Below, piece after piece: positions 44,501-52,640 of a DNA stretch of 64,000 bases. The translations under genes and the position numbers were made by a program. How positions within the stretch are numbered: the stretch's first letter is position 1; each line of letters begins with the position of its first letter. The stretch is from JALCOL01 sp022649665. GTDB taxonomy: Bacteria; Bacillota; Bacilli; Lactobacillales; Enterococcaceae. Below the pieces are notes generated by a model. It had not been told where the DNA came from, made no database searches, and saw only the letters and a list, made by a program, of their open reading frames with translations. Where the stretch lies: assembly GCA_030372335.1 (NCBI GenBank), contig JAUDCW010000007.1; one strand, 5' to 3'.

Positions 44501-45849
44501 AAGATTATGTCTACCGCGCCGGAACGATCGGGACAGTCGCCGATAAGACGGCGTTCGGGTTTGTCAAAGCATATGAGCGCGATCACGATCTTCATTACCG
44601 CGGCGCGGAGATCGACCGCTTAGCGAAAGGCGCGACCGGCGTCAAGCGGACGACCGGCCAGCACCCGGGCGGGATCATCGTCATCCCTGACTACATGGAT
44701 GTCTATGATTTTACGCCGATCCAATTTCCGGCCGATGACCGGAATGCCGAATGGCGCACGACCCACTTCGATTTCCATTCGATCCATGACAATATTTTAA
44801 AACTCGATATCCTCGGGCATGATGATCCGACGGTGATCCGGATGCTCCAAGACCTTTCGGGGATCGATCCGAAAACGATCCGCGCTGATGATCCGGAGAT
44901 CATGAAGATTTTTGAAGGCACTGAAGTTTTAGGTGTCACGCCTGAACAGATCTACTCCAATACCGGCACGCTCGGGATCCCGGAATTCGGGACGCGCTTC
45001 GTGCGCGGGATGCTTGAAGAAACCCACCCCTCGACATTTGCCGAACTGCTGCAGATCTCGGGGCTTTCCCACGGGACCGATGTTTGGCTTGGAAATGCTG
45101 AAGAGCTGATCCGTGCCGGCAAAACGACGCTGGCCGAAGTGATCGGCTGCCGGGATGACATCATGGTCTACTTGCTGCATGCCGGTTTGGAAGACTCGCT
45201 GGCGTTCCAGATCATGGAACATGTCCGCAAAGGCAAAGGGATCCCAGATGAGTGGCAAGCGGAGATGCGCAAGAAAAATGTGCCGGAGTGGTATATCGCG
45301 TCGTGTTTGAAGATCAAATACATGTTCCCGAAAGCCCATGCGGCGGCATATGTCTTGATGGCGCTTCGAGTAGCGTATTTCAAAGTCTACTTCCCGATCC
45401 TTTACTACTGCGCATATTTGTCGGTGCGCGGCCATGATTTTGAACCGGAAGTCATGAGCCAAGGCAATGCCGCGGTCAAGCGCCGGATGAAAGAGATCAA
45501 AGACAAAGGACTTGACGCTTCTAAAAAAGAAAAAGACTTGATGACGGTCCTTGAGATCGTGAATGAAATGCAGGAGCGCGGGATCGAATTCAAGATGATC
45601 GACATTTACCGCTCTGATGCGGCGAATTTTGTGATCGACGGCGATTCTTTGATCGCACCGTTTCGGGCGATCCCGGGACTCGGGGCCAATGTCGCTCAGC
45701 AGATCGTGCAAGCACGTCAAGATTCAAAATTCTTGTCCAAAGAAGATTTGATGAACCGCGGCAAAGTTTCTAAGACCCTGATCGAATACATGACGGAAAA
45801 TCATGTATTGGACGGGCTGCCGGACGAAAATCAGCTCTCGCTCTTTTGA
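41527..45849 (+). CDS. polC: DNA polymerase III PolC
   Basis: The replicative DNA polymerase of low-GC Gram-positive bacteria. From ATG 41527 (7 bases after AAGAAAGGA; ATG 41530 is possible) it has 1440 residues. Order: N-terminal domain, OB fold (about 235-320), PHP part 1 (SELHLHTNMSQMDATN), inserted DEDD proofreading exonuclease (VVFDVETTGL to YDSETTGRL), PHP part 2, polymerase core with GSRGSVGSSFVA and PDIDLNFSG, a zinc site (CPKC and CPEC), and helix-hairpin-helix elements. The very end is QLSLF, the beta-clamp-binding motif. No truncation is seen. Confidence 0.98.
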   Translation: MMDEKEMYQRLLAQIDLQVKPEDLPKIQTGLLEKVIVHKESRRYEFRLRFPQILPAELYQQFSTQLYLAFQEIAAVEIKIAAESPAYDQALIQEYWTIILQQPSCKTPILKEAMQQVTPVIDEHGQIILKVAHEGILPYLKEHYLAIMQDAYSTFGFPPLRFEVRLDQEQAKETRENFAQQKAERDAKMQEVSQQAIALNQEKQKKRADKKAQQKVKHVQIGRVIADKEIPTPMEEITEEERRVLIEGVIFNKEVRDLRSGRKILILKMTDYTSSFSVKKFSNNEDDEAQFAALEVNQWIRVRGSVQEDTFMRDLVVNAQDIGAIQHPERMDHAEEKRSELHLHTNMSQMDATNTITDYVKTASRWGFPAVAVTDHAAAQSFPEAYQAGEKYGVKILYGVEANVVDDHVPIAYNEQHLSLSDATYVVFDVETTGLSAVYDVIIELAAVKMHKGNVIDSFEEFIDPGRPLSPKITELTSITDEMLRGQKKEDEVLKRFAEWSKDTILVAHNATFDIGFLNMGYKRIGLPETDNPVIDTLEFSRFLNPQYKTHTLNVLAKKFKVVLEQHHRAVYDSETTGRLAWIFIEDAAKRYDIHYHNELNEHVGEGDAYKRARPFHAILMAQTQAGLKNLFKLISASNIDYFYRVPRIPRALLSKYREGILVGSACAEGEVFTAMLERGIVRAKQLAKFYDYLEVQPKAMYQPLLNNERVKSEKDLEEIVENFIKIGRELDKPVVVTGDAHYLNPEDHIYREVLINSMPNNPLNRTGFPEAHFRTTEEMLADFSYLPEDVAKEIVIDNPNKIAAMCEKIVPVKDKLYTPKIPGSDDEITKLSYDKAHELYGDPLPEIVEKRLAKELHSIIENGFSVIYLIAQKLVHKSLSDGYLVGSRGSVGSSFVATMSGITEVNPLPPHYRCPKCHYSKFYEDGSFGSGFDMPEKDCPECGTSMVKDGHDIPFETFLGFHGDKVPDIDLNFSGAYQPQAHNYTKVLFGEDYVYRAGTIGTVADKTAFGFVKAYERDHDLHYRGAEIDRLAKGATGVKRTTGQHPGGIIVIPDYMDVYDFTPIQFPADDRNAEWRTTHFDFHSIHDNILKLDILGHDDPTVIRMLQDLSGIDPKTIRADDPEIMKIFEGTEVLGVTPEQIYSNTGTLGIPEFGTRFVRGMLEETHPSTFAELLQISGLSHGTDVWLGNAEELIRAGKTTLAEVIGCRDDIMVYLLHAGLEDSLAFQIMEHVRKGKGIPDEWQAEMRKKNVPEWYIASCLKIKYMFPKAHAAAYVLMALRVAYFKVYFPILYYCAYLSVRGHDFEPEVMSQGNAAVKRRMKEIKDKGLDASKKEKDLMTVLEIVNEMQERGIEFKMIDIYRSDAANFVIDGDSLIAPFRAIPGLGANVAQQIVQARQDSKFLSKEDLMNRGKVSKTLIEYMTENHVLDGLPDENQLSLF

Positions 45850-45857
45850 GCGCTGGT

Positions 45858-45886
45858 TTGCGTTTCACCGCAGAGCGTGTTATAAT
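45858..45886 (+). promoter_or_regulatory. nusAp: Promoter of the rimP-nusA-infB operon
   Basis: TTGCGT (45858-45863), 17-base spacer, TATAAT (45881-45886), beginning 9 bases after the polC stop. Transcription would start near 45893. Confidence 0.7.
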
Positions 45887-45908
45887 TGAAAACGATGATG
45901 ATAGTTGC

Positions 45909-45940
45909 AAAAAAGTGAGCGATTTTCGCTCACTTTTTTA
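45909..45940 (+). terminator. Intrinsic terminator/attenuator in the rimP-nusA leader
   Basis: AAAAAAGTGAGCG pairs perfectly with CGCTCACTTTTTT around a 5-nt loop, ending in a T-run. It ends polC transcripts but also lies downstream of the nusA operon promoter, so that promoter's transcripts meet it within the first 50 bases. Confidence 0.85.
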
Positions 45941-45965
45941 ATGGTCCGATGAAGGAGGGAAAAAC

Positions 45966-46436
45966 ATGAGTGTGGTCGATACGGTCACCACGATCGTGAC
46001 GCCGATCCTTGAAGAAAAGGATTTTGATTTAGTCGATGTAGAATTTGTTAAAGAAGGTAAAAATTGGTTTTTGCGCGTGTTTATCGATAAAGACGGCGGG
46101 ATCGATCTTGACGACTGTGTAGCTGTCAGCGAGATCTTGAGCGAACAGCTGGACACAATGGATCCCGATCCGGTCCCACAAGCATATTTTCTTGAAGTTT
46201 CTTCGCCGGGCGCCGAGCGTCCCTTAAAAAAAGATAAAGATTTTGAACAGGCGCTGAATGAATATATCCACGTTTCGCTTTATCAAAGTTTAGACGGCGA
46301 GAAGCAGTTCGACGGTTTTCTGACAGCGATCGACAAAGAGACGCTGACGCTTAAAGTCCGCATCAAAACGCGAGATAAAGAAATCACGATCCCGCGCAAG
46401 GAGATCGCCAAAGCGCGGCTTGCGATCCAATTTTGA
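45966..46436 (+). CDS. rimP: Ribosome maturation factor RimP
   Basis: Needed for 30S subunit maturation. The 156-residue protein has the N-terminal alpha-beta domain with FVKEGKNWFLRVFIDKDGGI and YFLEVSSPGAERPL and a C-terminal SH3-like domain. ATG 45966 follows GAAGGAGGG. First gene of the rimP-nusA-ylxR-ylxQ-infB-rbfA operon. Confidence 0.95.
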   Translation: MSVVDTVTTIVTPILEEKDFDLVDVEFVKEGKNWFLRVFIDKDGGIDLDDCVAVSEILSEQLDTMDPDPVPQAYFLEVSSPGAERPLKKDKDFEQALNEYIHVSLYQSLDGEKQFDGFLTAIDKETLTLKVRIKTRDKEITIPRKEIAKARLAIQF

Positions 46437-46470
46437 GCGAACAGTTTAATTAAAAATGGAGGAAACAGAA

Positions 46471-47661
46471 TTGAGTAAAGAAATGTTGAACGCTTTAGAT
46501 GCTTTGGAAGCTGAAAAAGGCGTTTCGAAAGAAATCGTGATCGAGGCTTTGGAAGCTGCCTTGGTTTCTGCATATAAACGTCATTACGGTCAAGCGCAAA
46601 ACGTGAAAGTCGTTTTTGATGAGAAAAAAGGAAACGTGCATGTCTACGCAGTCAAAGAAGTAACTGAAGAAGTGATGGATTCGCAACTTGAAGTCAGCTT
46701 GAAAGACGCCCAAGAGATCAACAAGCATTATGAGATCGGCGACCATATCCAATTTGAAGTAACGCCGAAAAACTTTGGCCGGATCGCGGCGCAGACTGCC
46801 AAACAAGTGATCTTCCAGCGTGTCCGCGAAGCTGAACGGGAAAACATCTACAATGAATTTTCACAATATGAAAATGATATTTTGACGGGTGTCGTTGAAC
46901 GGCAAGACCGCCGCTATATTTACGTCAATCTCGGCAAGATCGAAGCAGTCCTTTCTAAAAAAGATCAAATGCCCAATGAACACTACCAGCCGCATGACCG
47001 CATCAAAGTCTACGTTTCGGAAGTGCAAAATACTTCAAAAGGCCCGCAAGTTTTCGTGAGCCGTTCGCATCCTGATCTTTTGCGCCGCCTTTTCGAGCAG
47101 GAAGTTCCCGAGATTTATGACGGGATCGTCGAGATCGTAAGTATCGCGCGCGAAGCCGGCGACCGTTCGAAGATCGCTGTCAGAAGCTTGGATCCAAATG
47201 TCGATCCAGTCGGCACTTGTGTCGGACCAAAAGGCAGTCGTGTCCAAGCCGTCGTCAATGAATTGAAAGGCGAAAACATGGACATCGTCGAGTGGGACAG
47301 CGATCCGGCACAATTCATCGCCAACGCGCTGAATCCAGCACAAGTTTCCGACGTCATTTTCAATGAAGAAAATCCGAAAGCCTGCATCGTCGTCGTTCCA
47401 GACGCACAATTGTCGCTCGCGATCGGCAAACGCGGTCAAAATGCCCGTTTGGCGGCAAAACTGACGAACCATAAGATCGATATCAAATCGGAATCCGATA
47501 TGCAGGAATATTATGAAAAGCTCGCTGAAGAAACGAATCAGCCGGAAGAAGCAGTTTCAGAAGAGACGGAAACGGCAGATCCGGATCCAGCAAATGTTGA
47601 AGAAACACCGGCAGAAGCAGCAAACGAAGCTGCCGAAGACGAATCCACAAACGCAGAATAA
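46471..47661 (+). CDS. nusA: Transcription termination/antitermination factor NusA
   Basis: Modulates pausing and termination by RNA polymerase. TTG 46471 is taken as start because GGAGGA (46457-46462) lies upstream; the in-frame ATG at 46456 overlaps that site. The resulting 396-residue protein begins MSKEMLNALDALEAEKG. Domains: N-terminal RNAP-binding (1-125), S1 (about 133-200), KH1 and KH2 (about 230-345, with VGTCVGPKGSRVQ and LAIGKRGQNARLAAKL). An acidic tail replaces the extra C-terminal repeats of E. coli NusA, as usual in Bacillota. Confidence 0.96.
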   Translation: MSKEMLNALDALEAEKGVSKEIVIEALEAALVSAYKRHYGQAQNVKVVFDEKKGNVHVYAVKEVTEEVMDSQLEVSLKDAQEINKHYEIGDHIQFEVTPKNFGRIAAQTAKQVIFQRVREAERENIYNEFSQYENDILTGVVERQDRRYIYVNLGKIEAVLSKKDQMPNEHYQPHDRIKVYVSEVQNTSKGPQVFVSRSHPDLLRRLFEQEVPEIYDGIVEIVSIAREAGDRSKIAVRSLDPNVDPVGTCVGPKGSRVQAVVNELKGENMDIVEWDSDPAQFIANALNPAQVSDVIFNEENPKACIVVVPDAQLSLAIGKRGQNARLAAKLTNHKIDIKSESDMQEYYEKLAEETNQPEEAVSEETETADPDPANVEETPAEAANEAAEDESTNAE

Positions 47662-47673
47662 GGGGGCAGCAGC

Positions 47674-47976
47674 ATGAAACCACGAAAGATCCCAATGCGC
47701 AAAGATGTGGTCAGCGGCGAAATGAAACCGAAAAAAGAATTAGTGCGGATCGTCCGCAATAAAGAAGGCGCTGTTGCGATCGACCCGACCGGCAAGATGA
47801 ACGGGCGCGGCGCTTATGTTTCATTAGAACCGGCGGATGTGAAAAAAGCTTGGAAAGGACATCTTTTGGACCGTGTCTTAGCAGTCAAGGTCACCGAAGA
47901 GTTTTACCAGGAACTATATGATTATGTCGAACATCAAAAAGCACGCAAGGAGCTCTTCGCCGATGGACAGCCGTAA
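47674..47976 (+). CDS. ylxR: YlxR-family RNA-binding protein
   Basis: A 100-residue protein of the YlxR/DUF448 family with PMRKDVVSGEMKPKKELVRIV and TGKMNGRGAYVS. Many relatives start with a CxxC-like RRC motif; here the region reads RKIPMRKDVVSG without the cysteine. It is thought to bind RNA and act as a nucleoid or translation-linked regulator. Its 3' end overlaps ylxQ by 14 bases. Confidence 0.9.
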   Translation: MKPRKIPMRKDVVSGEMKPKKELVRIVRNKEGAVAIDPTGKMNGRGAYVSLEPADVKKAWKGHLLDRVLAVKVTEEFYQELYDYVEHQKARKELFADGQP

Positions 47977-48265
47977 AGCACTTCAGCTTTTAGGGCTGGC
48001 ACAGCGGGCCGGTGAGATCGTGAGCGGCGAAGAGCTGACGATCAAAGCAGTCAAAAAAAGACAAGTGTCACTCGTCTTGATCGCCAAAGAGACCGGACGC
48101 GCCACGCGTAAAAAATGTATCGATAAATGCCAGTATTACAAAATACCGTTTTACGAGGAGCTGACAGAAGCAGAGCTCGCTCAAGCAATCGGCAAACCGC
48201 GCAAGCTGATCGGCGTGAAAAGTACTGGATTTGCAAATAATATTTATAAAAATCTGCTTGAATAA
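47963..48265 (+). CDS. ylxQ: L7Ae-family ribosomal protein YlxQ
   Basis: A 100-residue kink-turn-binding protein of the L7Ae/L30e/S12e family. ATG 47963 lies 10 bases after AAGGAG inside ylxR; longer upstream frames lack a site. Motifs are LLGLAQRAGEIVSGEELTI and LVLIAKETGRATRKK. In Bacillus, YlxQ binds K-turn RNAs such as the RNase P RNA. Coupled to ylxR by overlap. Confidence 0.92.
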   Translation: MDSRKALQLLGLAQRAGEIVSGEELTIKAVKKRQVSLVLIAKETGRATRKKCIDKCQYYKIPFYEELTEAELAQAIGKPRKLIGVKSTGFANNIYKNLLE

Positions 48266-48286
48266 AATCGTTAGGAAGGTGATTGC

Positions 48287-50782
48287 ATGGGAAAAAAACG
48301 GGTATATGAATTAGCGAAAGAAATCAATCAATCAAGCAAAGCGGTGGTCGAAAAGGCCAATACGCTGGGAATCGATGTCAAAAATCACATGGGATCGTTA
48401 TCGGAAGGCGACGAAAAAAAACTTCGTCAAGCGTTCCAAGGAAAAAAGGCCGTGAACGGCGCGAAAAAGCCGGCACCGGCACAAAATGCGCGTCCGCAGA
48501 ATACGCAGCATAAAGCTGCTTCGCAAGGCGTGAAACGCCCAACTGCTGAAGCCGGGAAAGCGGCGCAAAAGCCTGCGCACAAACCCGCTCAATCGTCAAA
48601 TCGTCCGCAGCAAGCACAAAATAACCGCCCGCAAAATGCTCGCGGCAATGCGAACAAAAATCAAAATGCGAATCGTCCGCAAAACAACGGCAATCGCACG
48701 CAAAACAGCAGCAACCGCCCGCAGAATAATAACCGCCCGCAAAATAACCGTTCCCAATCCCAAAACAATCGGCCGCAAACAAACAAACCGGCTGCCCAGC
48801 CAAAACAAACTGCACAAAAATCGAACAATCAAACGCAAAAACAAGCAACTACCGTAGGAAATCGTTCCAACAACAGCGGCAGCAACAATCAGCGCGGCCG
48901 CAACAATAACTTCAAAAACCGCAACAATAATTATCAGCGCAACCGCATGAATAAACGCGGGAAAAAGGGCAGACGCCAAGAAAGCAATAAGCCGGCGGTA
49001 CCACCGCGCAAATTCAGAGAGCTGCCGAAAGTATTGGAATATACGGAGGGCATGAATGTCGCTGAGATCGCTAAAAAGATCCACCGCGAACCAGCAGAGA
49101 TCATCAAGAAACTCTTTATGATGGGGACGATGGTCAACCAAAACCAAGCGCTCGACAATGAAACGATCGAACTGCTGGCGGATGATTACGGGATCCAAGC
49201 CCAAGAAAAAATCCAAGAAGATATCGCTGATATCGATAAATATTTTGAAGACGATCAAGTGGATCCTGACAAATTAGTCAACCGTCCGCCAGTCGTAACG
49301 ATCATGGGGCACGTCGATCACGGAAAAACGACCTTGCTCGATAATCTGCGTCATACGCACGTGACCCAAGGGGAAGCCGGCGGGATCACGCAGCATATCG
49401 GTGCTTATCAGATCAAGATCGACGGCAAGCCGATCACGTTCCTCGATACTCCGGGACACGCGGCCTTCACTGAAATGCGGGCCCGCGGAGCATCGATCAC
49501 CGACATCACTGTCTTGGTCGTTGCTGCCGATGACGGCGTTATGCCGCAGACCGTCGAAGCGATCAATCACGCCAAAGCAGCCCATGTACCGATCATCGTT
49601 GCCGTCAACAAAATCGATAAACCCGGGGCAAATCCAGAACACGTGATGCAAGAACTTTCCGAATATGAATTGATCCCTGAAGCGTGGGGCGGCGATACGA
49701 TCTTTGTCAATATCTCGGCAAAATTCGGCCAAAATATCGACGAACTGCTTGAAATGATCCTCCTCGTGGCGGAAGTCGAAGATTTGAAAGCCGACCCAAC
49801 CGCGCGCCCGATCGGAACTGTGATCGAAGCTCGGTTGGACAAAGGAAAAGGACCTGTTGCGACGCTTCTTGTACAAGAAGGAACCCTGAAAGTCGGCGAC
49901 CCGATCGTCGTCGGCGATACGTTCGGGCGTGTCCGCGTGATGACGAATGCCAGCGGCCGCCGCGAGAAAAAAGCCGGTCCGACAACACCCGTTGAGATCA
50001 CCGGGTTAAACGATGTGCCGCAAGCCGGGGACCATTTCGCAGTCTTCGATGACGAAAAAACCGCGCGCGCGGCCGGAGAAGAACGGGCGAAACGGGCGTT
50101 GATGGAACACCGGGCAACAACAAACCGCGTGACACTCGACAACTTGTTCGAATCGCTCAAAGAGGGCGAACTGAAAGAAGTCGATGTGATCATCAAAGCC
50201 GATGTTCAAGGTTCTGCTGAAGCTCTGTCGGCTTCGCTGCAAAAAATCGATGTGGAAGGCGTTCGTGTCCAGATCGTCCATTCCGCAGTTGGGGCGATCA
50301 ACGAATCGGACGTGACGCTCGCTGCTGCCAGCAATGCGATTATTATTGGGTTCAACGTACGACCAACACCGCAGGCGAAAGTCCAAGCAGCGGCTGAACA
50401 TGTCGATATTCGTTTGCATCGCATCATCTACAAGGTGATCGAAGAGATCGAAACGGCAATGAAAGGCATGCTCGACCCAGAATACCAAGAAAAGATCACC
50501 GGTCAAATGGTGATCCGCGAATTATACAAAGTGTCGAAAGTCGGCACGATCGCGGGTTGTTATGTAACGGATGGTGTGATCCACCGCGACAGCGGGGTGC
50601 GCGTGATCCGTGACGGGATCGTCATTTATGAAGGCAAGCTTGCCAGCTTGAAACGCTTCAAAGATGATGTCAAAGAAGTCCGGCAAGGATTCGAATGCGG
50701 GGCAATGATCGAAAACTTCAACGATTTGAAAGATGAAGACGTGATCGAAGCCTTTGTAATGGAAGAAGTCAAGCCAGCATAA
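48287..50782 (+). CDS. infB: Translation initiation factor IF-2
   Basis: Brings fMet-tRNA to the ribosome. The 831-residue protein has an N-terminal IF2_N helix bundle (1-50), a low-complexity Asn/Gln/Arg/Pro linker (about 65-240, NRPQNN-type repeats), a second IF2_N domain, then the GTPase with G1 GHVDHGKTTLLD, G3 DTPGHAAFTEMRARG and G4 NKIDKPGANPEH, and domains II-IV. ATG 48287 follows AGGAAGGTGATTGC. Position in the nusA operon is standard. Confidence 0.97.
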   Translation: MGKKRVYELAKEINQSSKAVVEKANTLGIDVKNHMGSLSEGDEKKLRQAFQGKKAVNGAKKPAPAQNARPQNTQHKAASQGVKRPTAEAGKAAQKPAHKPAQSSNRPQQAQNNRPQNARGNANKNQNANRPQNNGNRTQNSSNRPQNNNRPQNNRSQSQNNRPQTNKPAAQPKQTAQKSNNQTQKQATTVGNRSNNSGSNNQRGRNNNFKNRNNNYQRNRMNKRGKKGRRQESNKPAVPPRKFRELPKVLEYTEGMNVAEIAKKIHREPAEIIKKLFMMGTMVNQNQALDNETIELLADDYGIQAQEKIQEDIADIDKYFEDDQVDPDKLVNRPPVVTIMGHVDHGKTTLLDNLRHTHVTQGEAGGITQHIGAYQIKIDGKPITFLDTPGHAAFTEMRARGASITDITVLVVAADDGVMPQTVEAINHAKAAHVPIIVAVNKIDKPGANPEHVMQELSEYELIPEAWGGDTIFVNISAKFGQNIDELLEMILLVAEVEDLKADPTARPIGTVIEARLDKGKGPVATLLVQEGTLKVGDPIVVGDTFGRVRVMTNASGRREKKAGPTTPVEITGLNDVPQAGDHFAVFDDEKTARAAGEERAKRALMEHRATTNRVTLDNLFESLKEGELKEVDVIIKADVQGSAEALSASLQKIDVEGVRVQIVHSAVGAINESDVTLAAASNAIIIGFNVRPTPQAKVQAAAEHVDIRLHRIIYKVIEEIETAMKGMLDPEYQEKITGQMVIRELYKVSKVGTIAGCYVTDGVIHRDSGVRVIRDGIVIYEGKLASLKRFKDDVKEVRQGFECGAMIENFNDLKDEDVIEAFVMEEVKPA

Positions 50783-50820
50783 TTTCTTGCTGATTTTGAA
50801 AATAGAAAGGGGAGTTTCGG

Positions 50821-51168
50821 ATGGCACAATATCGTGATCGCCGACTCGCTCAAGAAATATTGCGGGAGATCAATGATATTCTCCGCAAGACCGTGAAAGA
50901 TCCGCGTGTTGAAGGAGTCAATATCACCGATGTCCGCGTGACCGGCGACCTTCAGCAAGCGACGATCTATTACAGCACTTTGACCGACAAGCCGGAAGAT
51001 ATCGAGCGGGTCGCCAAAGGGTTGGAAAAAGCCAAGGGGATCATGCGGAAAGAATTAGGCCGGCGCTTGCGGATCTATAAAACGCCCGAGATCTTTTTTG
51101 AACGCGACGAATCTTTAGAATACGGCAGTCATATCGATGAGCTGCTGCGAAATCTCCACAAAGACTAG
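50821..51168 (+). CDS. rbfA: Ribosome-binding factor A
   Basis: A 30S assembly factor of 115 residues with a KH-like fold: RLAQEILREINDILRK at the N-terminus and KELGRRLRIYKTPEIFFERDESLEYGSHIDELL at the C-terminus. ATG 50821 follows AAAGGGGAG. Last gene of the nusA operon; the promoter of the next unit starts 9 bases after its stop. Confidence 0.95.
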   Translation: MAQYRDRRLAQEILREINDILRKTVKDPRVEGVNITDVRVTGDLQQATIYYSTLTDKPEDIERVAKGLEKAKGIMRKELGRRLRIYKTPEIFFERDESLEYGSHIDELLRNLHKD

Positions 51169-51176
51169 CAAAATCT

Positions 51177-51205
51177 TTGGCAAAGCTTGCCGTGTATGCT
51201 AGAAT
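51177..51205 (+). promoter_or_regulatory. Extended -10 promoter of the fluoride riboswitch
   Basis: TTGGCA (51177-51182), 17-base spacer, TAGAAT (51200-51205) with an extended TG at 51197-51198. Confidence 0.7.
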
Positions 51206-51214
51206 CAAACCAGT

Positions 51215-51327
51215 TGAATCGGTGATGGTGTTCGCCATAAAATGAAGCCGCGACAAAAGATTTGCCGCGGCTCCTGATGACGCCTGCTCAGATGCATTGC
51301 AAGATGCGTCTAAGCAGGTGTTTTTTG
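51215..51327 (+). promoter_or_regulatory. Fluoride riboswitch (crcB motif) with terminator
   Basis: The hallmark GGTGATGGTGTTCGCCAT (51221-51238) and 3' piece CTGATGACGCCT (51274-51285) match the crcB/fluoride aptamer. Between them is a GCCGCG/CGCGGC hairpin. The 3' aptamer strand also forms the left arm of a terminator (ACGCCTGCT with AGCAGGTGT, 51280-51321, then T-run). Fluoride binding would hold the aptamer and prevent termination, turning on the CLC gene. Confidence 0.95.
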
Positions 51328-51351
51328 ATTTTTTTGAGGAGGAAAGATGAT

Positions 51352-52578
51352 TTGAAAGAGAAAGCTGTACAAGATCGGTTACTCTGGTATTTATTCAAAT
51401 GGTTTGGTTTCGCCCTTTTATTGGGGACCACAGTCGGGACGCTTTCTGCTTGGTTTTTGATCGCGCTGGAGCAGGTCACGCGTTTTCGTTTAGCACACGG
51501 CTGGCTGCTTTTATGCTTGCCGCTCGTCGGATTAGCATTCGGATATTTATACAGCCATTTCGGCAAAAACAGCGCGCGCGGCAACAATTTGGTGATCGAC
51601 CGCAGCAATGGCGGCAAAGAAAGTGTGCCATTGCGGCTGATCCCGCTGACATTTTTTGGGACGGTGTTCACGCATTTGGCCGGTGGCTCGGTCGGTCGAG
51701 AAGGAACAGCCGTCCAAATGGGCGGTGCGTGCGCGGATAATCTAGGAAAGCTTTTTCGGGTCAGCAGCAGCGACCGTGAAGTTTTAGTGATTTGCGGGAT
51801 CGCGGCTGGGTTTGGTTCGATTTTCGGAACACCGATCGCTGGAACGATTTTTGCTTTAGAGGTCCTTTCAATCGGGCTTTTGCGGACGGATGCCCTTTTC
51901 CCGGCCTTTTTTGCCAGCTTTTTCGCGAATACGGTCACACTGTTGTGGGGCGTTCATCATACGCATTATGCGATGGGGAATATCCCGGCTTTTTCCGTGC
52001 CGCTCTTTTTCAAATTGATCGTACTGGGGATCGCTTTTGGGTTGATCGGCCGGCTGTTCAGCCGCGCGATCTACTGGATCAAGCGTTTTTATGCCGGGCG
52101 TATTTTTAATGCCGCTTGGCGAAATGCGATTGGCGGATTAGTCGTTGTACTGCTCGTGCTCTTATTCAGCGGTCAGCGCTATTTGGGACTCAGTTTGCCG
52201 CTTTTAGACGATGCATTTGCCGGGCGGGCGGAAATGTTTGATTTTTTGAAGAAATTATTTTTTACCGTGATCACTTTGGGAGCGGGCTTTCAAGGCGGTG
52301 AAGTAACGCCGCTGTTTGAGATCGGAGCAACCCTCGGCAGTACCCTAGCGCCGCTGCTCCATCTGGCAACTCCATTCGCAGCGTCACTGGGTTTCGTTGG
52401 CGTGTTCAGCGGCGCGACCAATACGCCGATCGCCTGCTTTGTGATGGGTCTTGAACTCTTCAATGGTCAGGCGATGCCGTATTTCTTTTTGATCTGCGTC
52501 GTCAGCTTCCTCTTGTCCGGCAATAGCGGGATCTACGGGGCGCAGCAAGTCCGCGTCGCCAAACCGAGATTTTTCTAA
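51352..52578 (+). CDS. eriC: Fluoride/proton antiporter, CLC-F type
   Basis: Exports fluoride. The start is TTG 51352, eight bases after GAGGAGG; an ATG at 51347 is out of frame, and the upstream frame is riboswitch. The 408-residue membrane protein has the CLC core GGSVGREGTAVQMGG with the gating Glu, and GGEVTPLFEIGATLG in place of the GGIFAP motif. The GSGIP chloride motif is absent, replaced by SARGNNLVID. These changes and the fluoride riboswitch fit the CLC-F subclass. Chloride transport cannot be excluded by eye but is unlikely. Confidence 0.93.
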   Translation: MKEKAVQDRLLWYLFKWFGFALLLGTTVGTLSAWFLIALEQVTRFRLAHGWLLLCLPLVGLAFGYLYSHFGKNSARGNNLVIDRSNGGKESVPLRLIPLTFFGTVFTHLAGGSVGREGTAVQMGGACADNLGKLFRVSSSDREVLVICGIAAGFGSIFGTPIAGTIFALEVLSIGLLRTDALFPAFFASFFANTVTLLWGVHHTHYAMGNIPAFSVPLFFKLIVLGIAFGLIGRLFSRAIYWIKRFYAGRIFNAAWRNAIGGLVVVLLVLLFSGQRYLGLSLPLLDDAFAGRAEMFDFLKKLFFTVITLGAGFQGGEVTPLFEIGATLGSTLAPLLHLATPFAASLGFVGVFSGATNTPIACFVMGLELFNGQAMPYFFLICVVSFLLSGNSGIYGAQQVRVAKPRFF

Positions 52579-52580
52579 AA

Positions 52581-52636
52581 AAAGGCCGTTCCCAAAGCAG
52601 CTTCTTTTCGAAGTTTGCTTTGGGAACGGCCTTTTT
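52581..52636. terminator. Bidirectional terminator between the CLC gene and yajQ
   Basis: A 19-bp perfect stem (AAAGGCCGTTCCCAAAGCA, 52581-52599, with 52616-52634), with an inner CTTC/GAAG pair. A-run and T-run flank it, serving both converging genes. Confidence 0.92.
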
Positions 52637-52640
52637 GCAG

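Noticed and set aside
48596..49258. Minus-strand frame rich in Ile, Val and Ala in infB
   Set aside because: It is the complement of the Asn/Gln/Arg-rich IF-2 linker and only looks like a membrane protein.
51262..51351. N-terminal extension of the CLC gene
   Set aside because: These bases form the riboswitch and terminator; the binding site supports TTG 51352.
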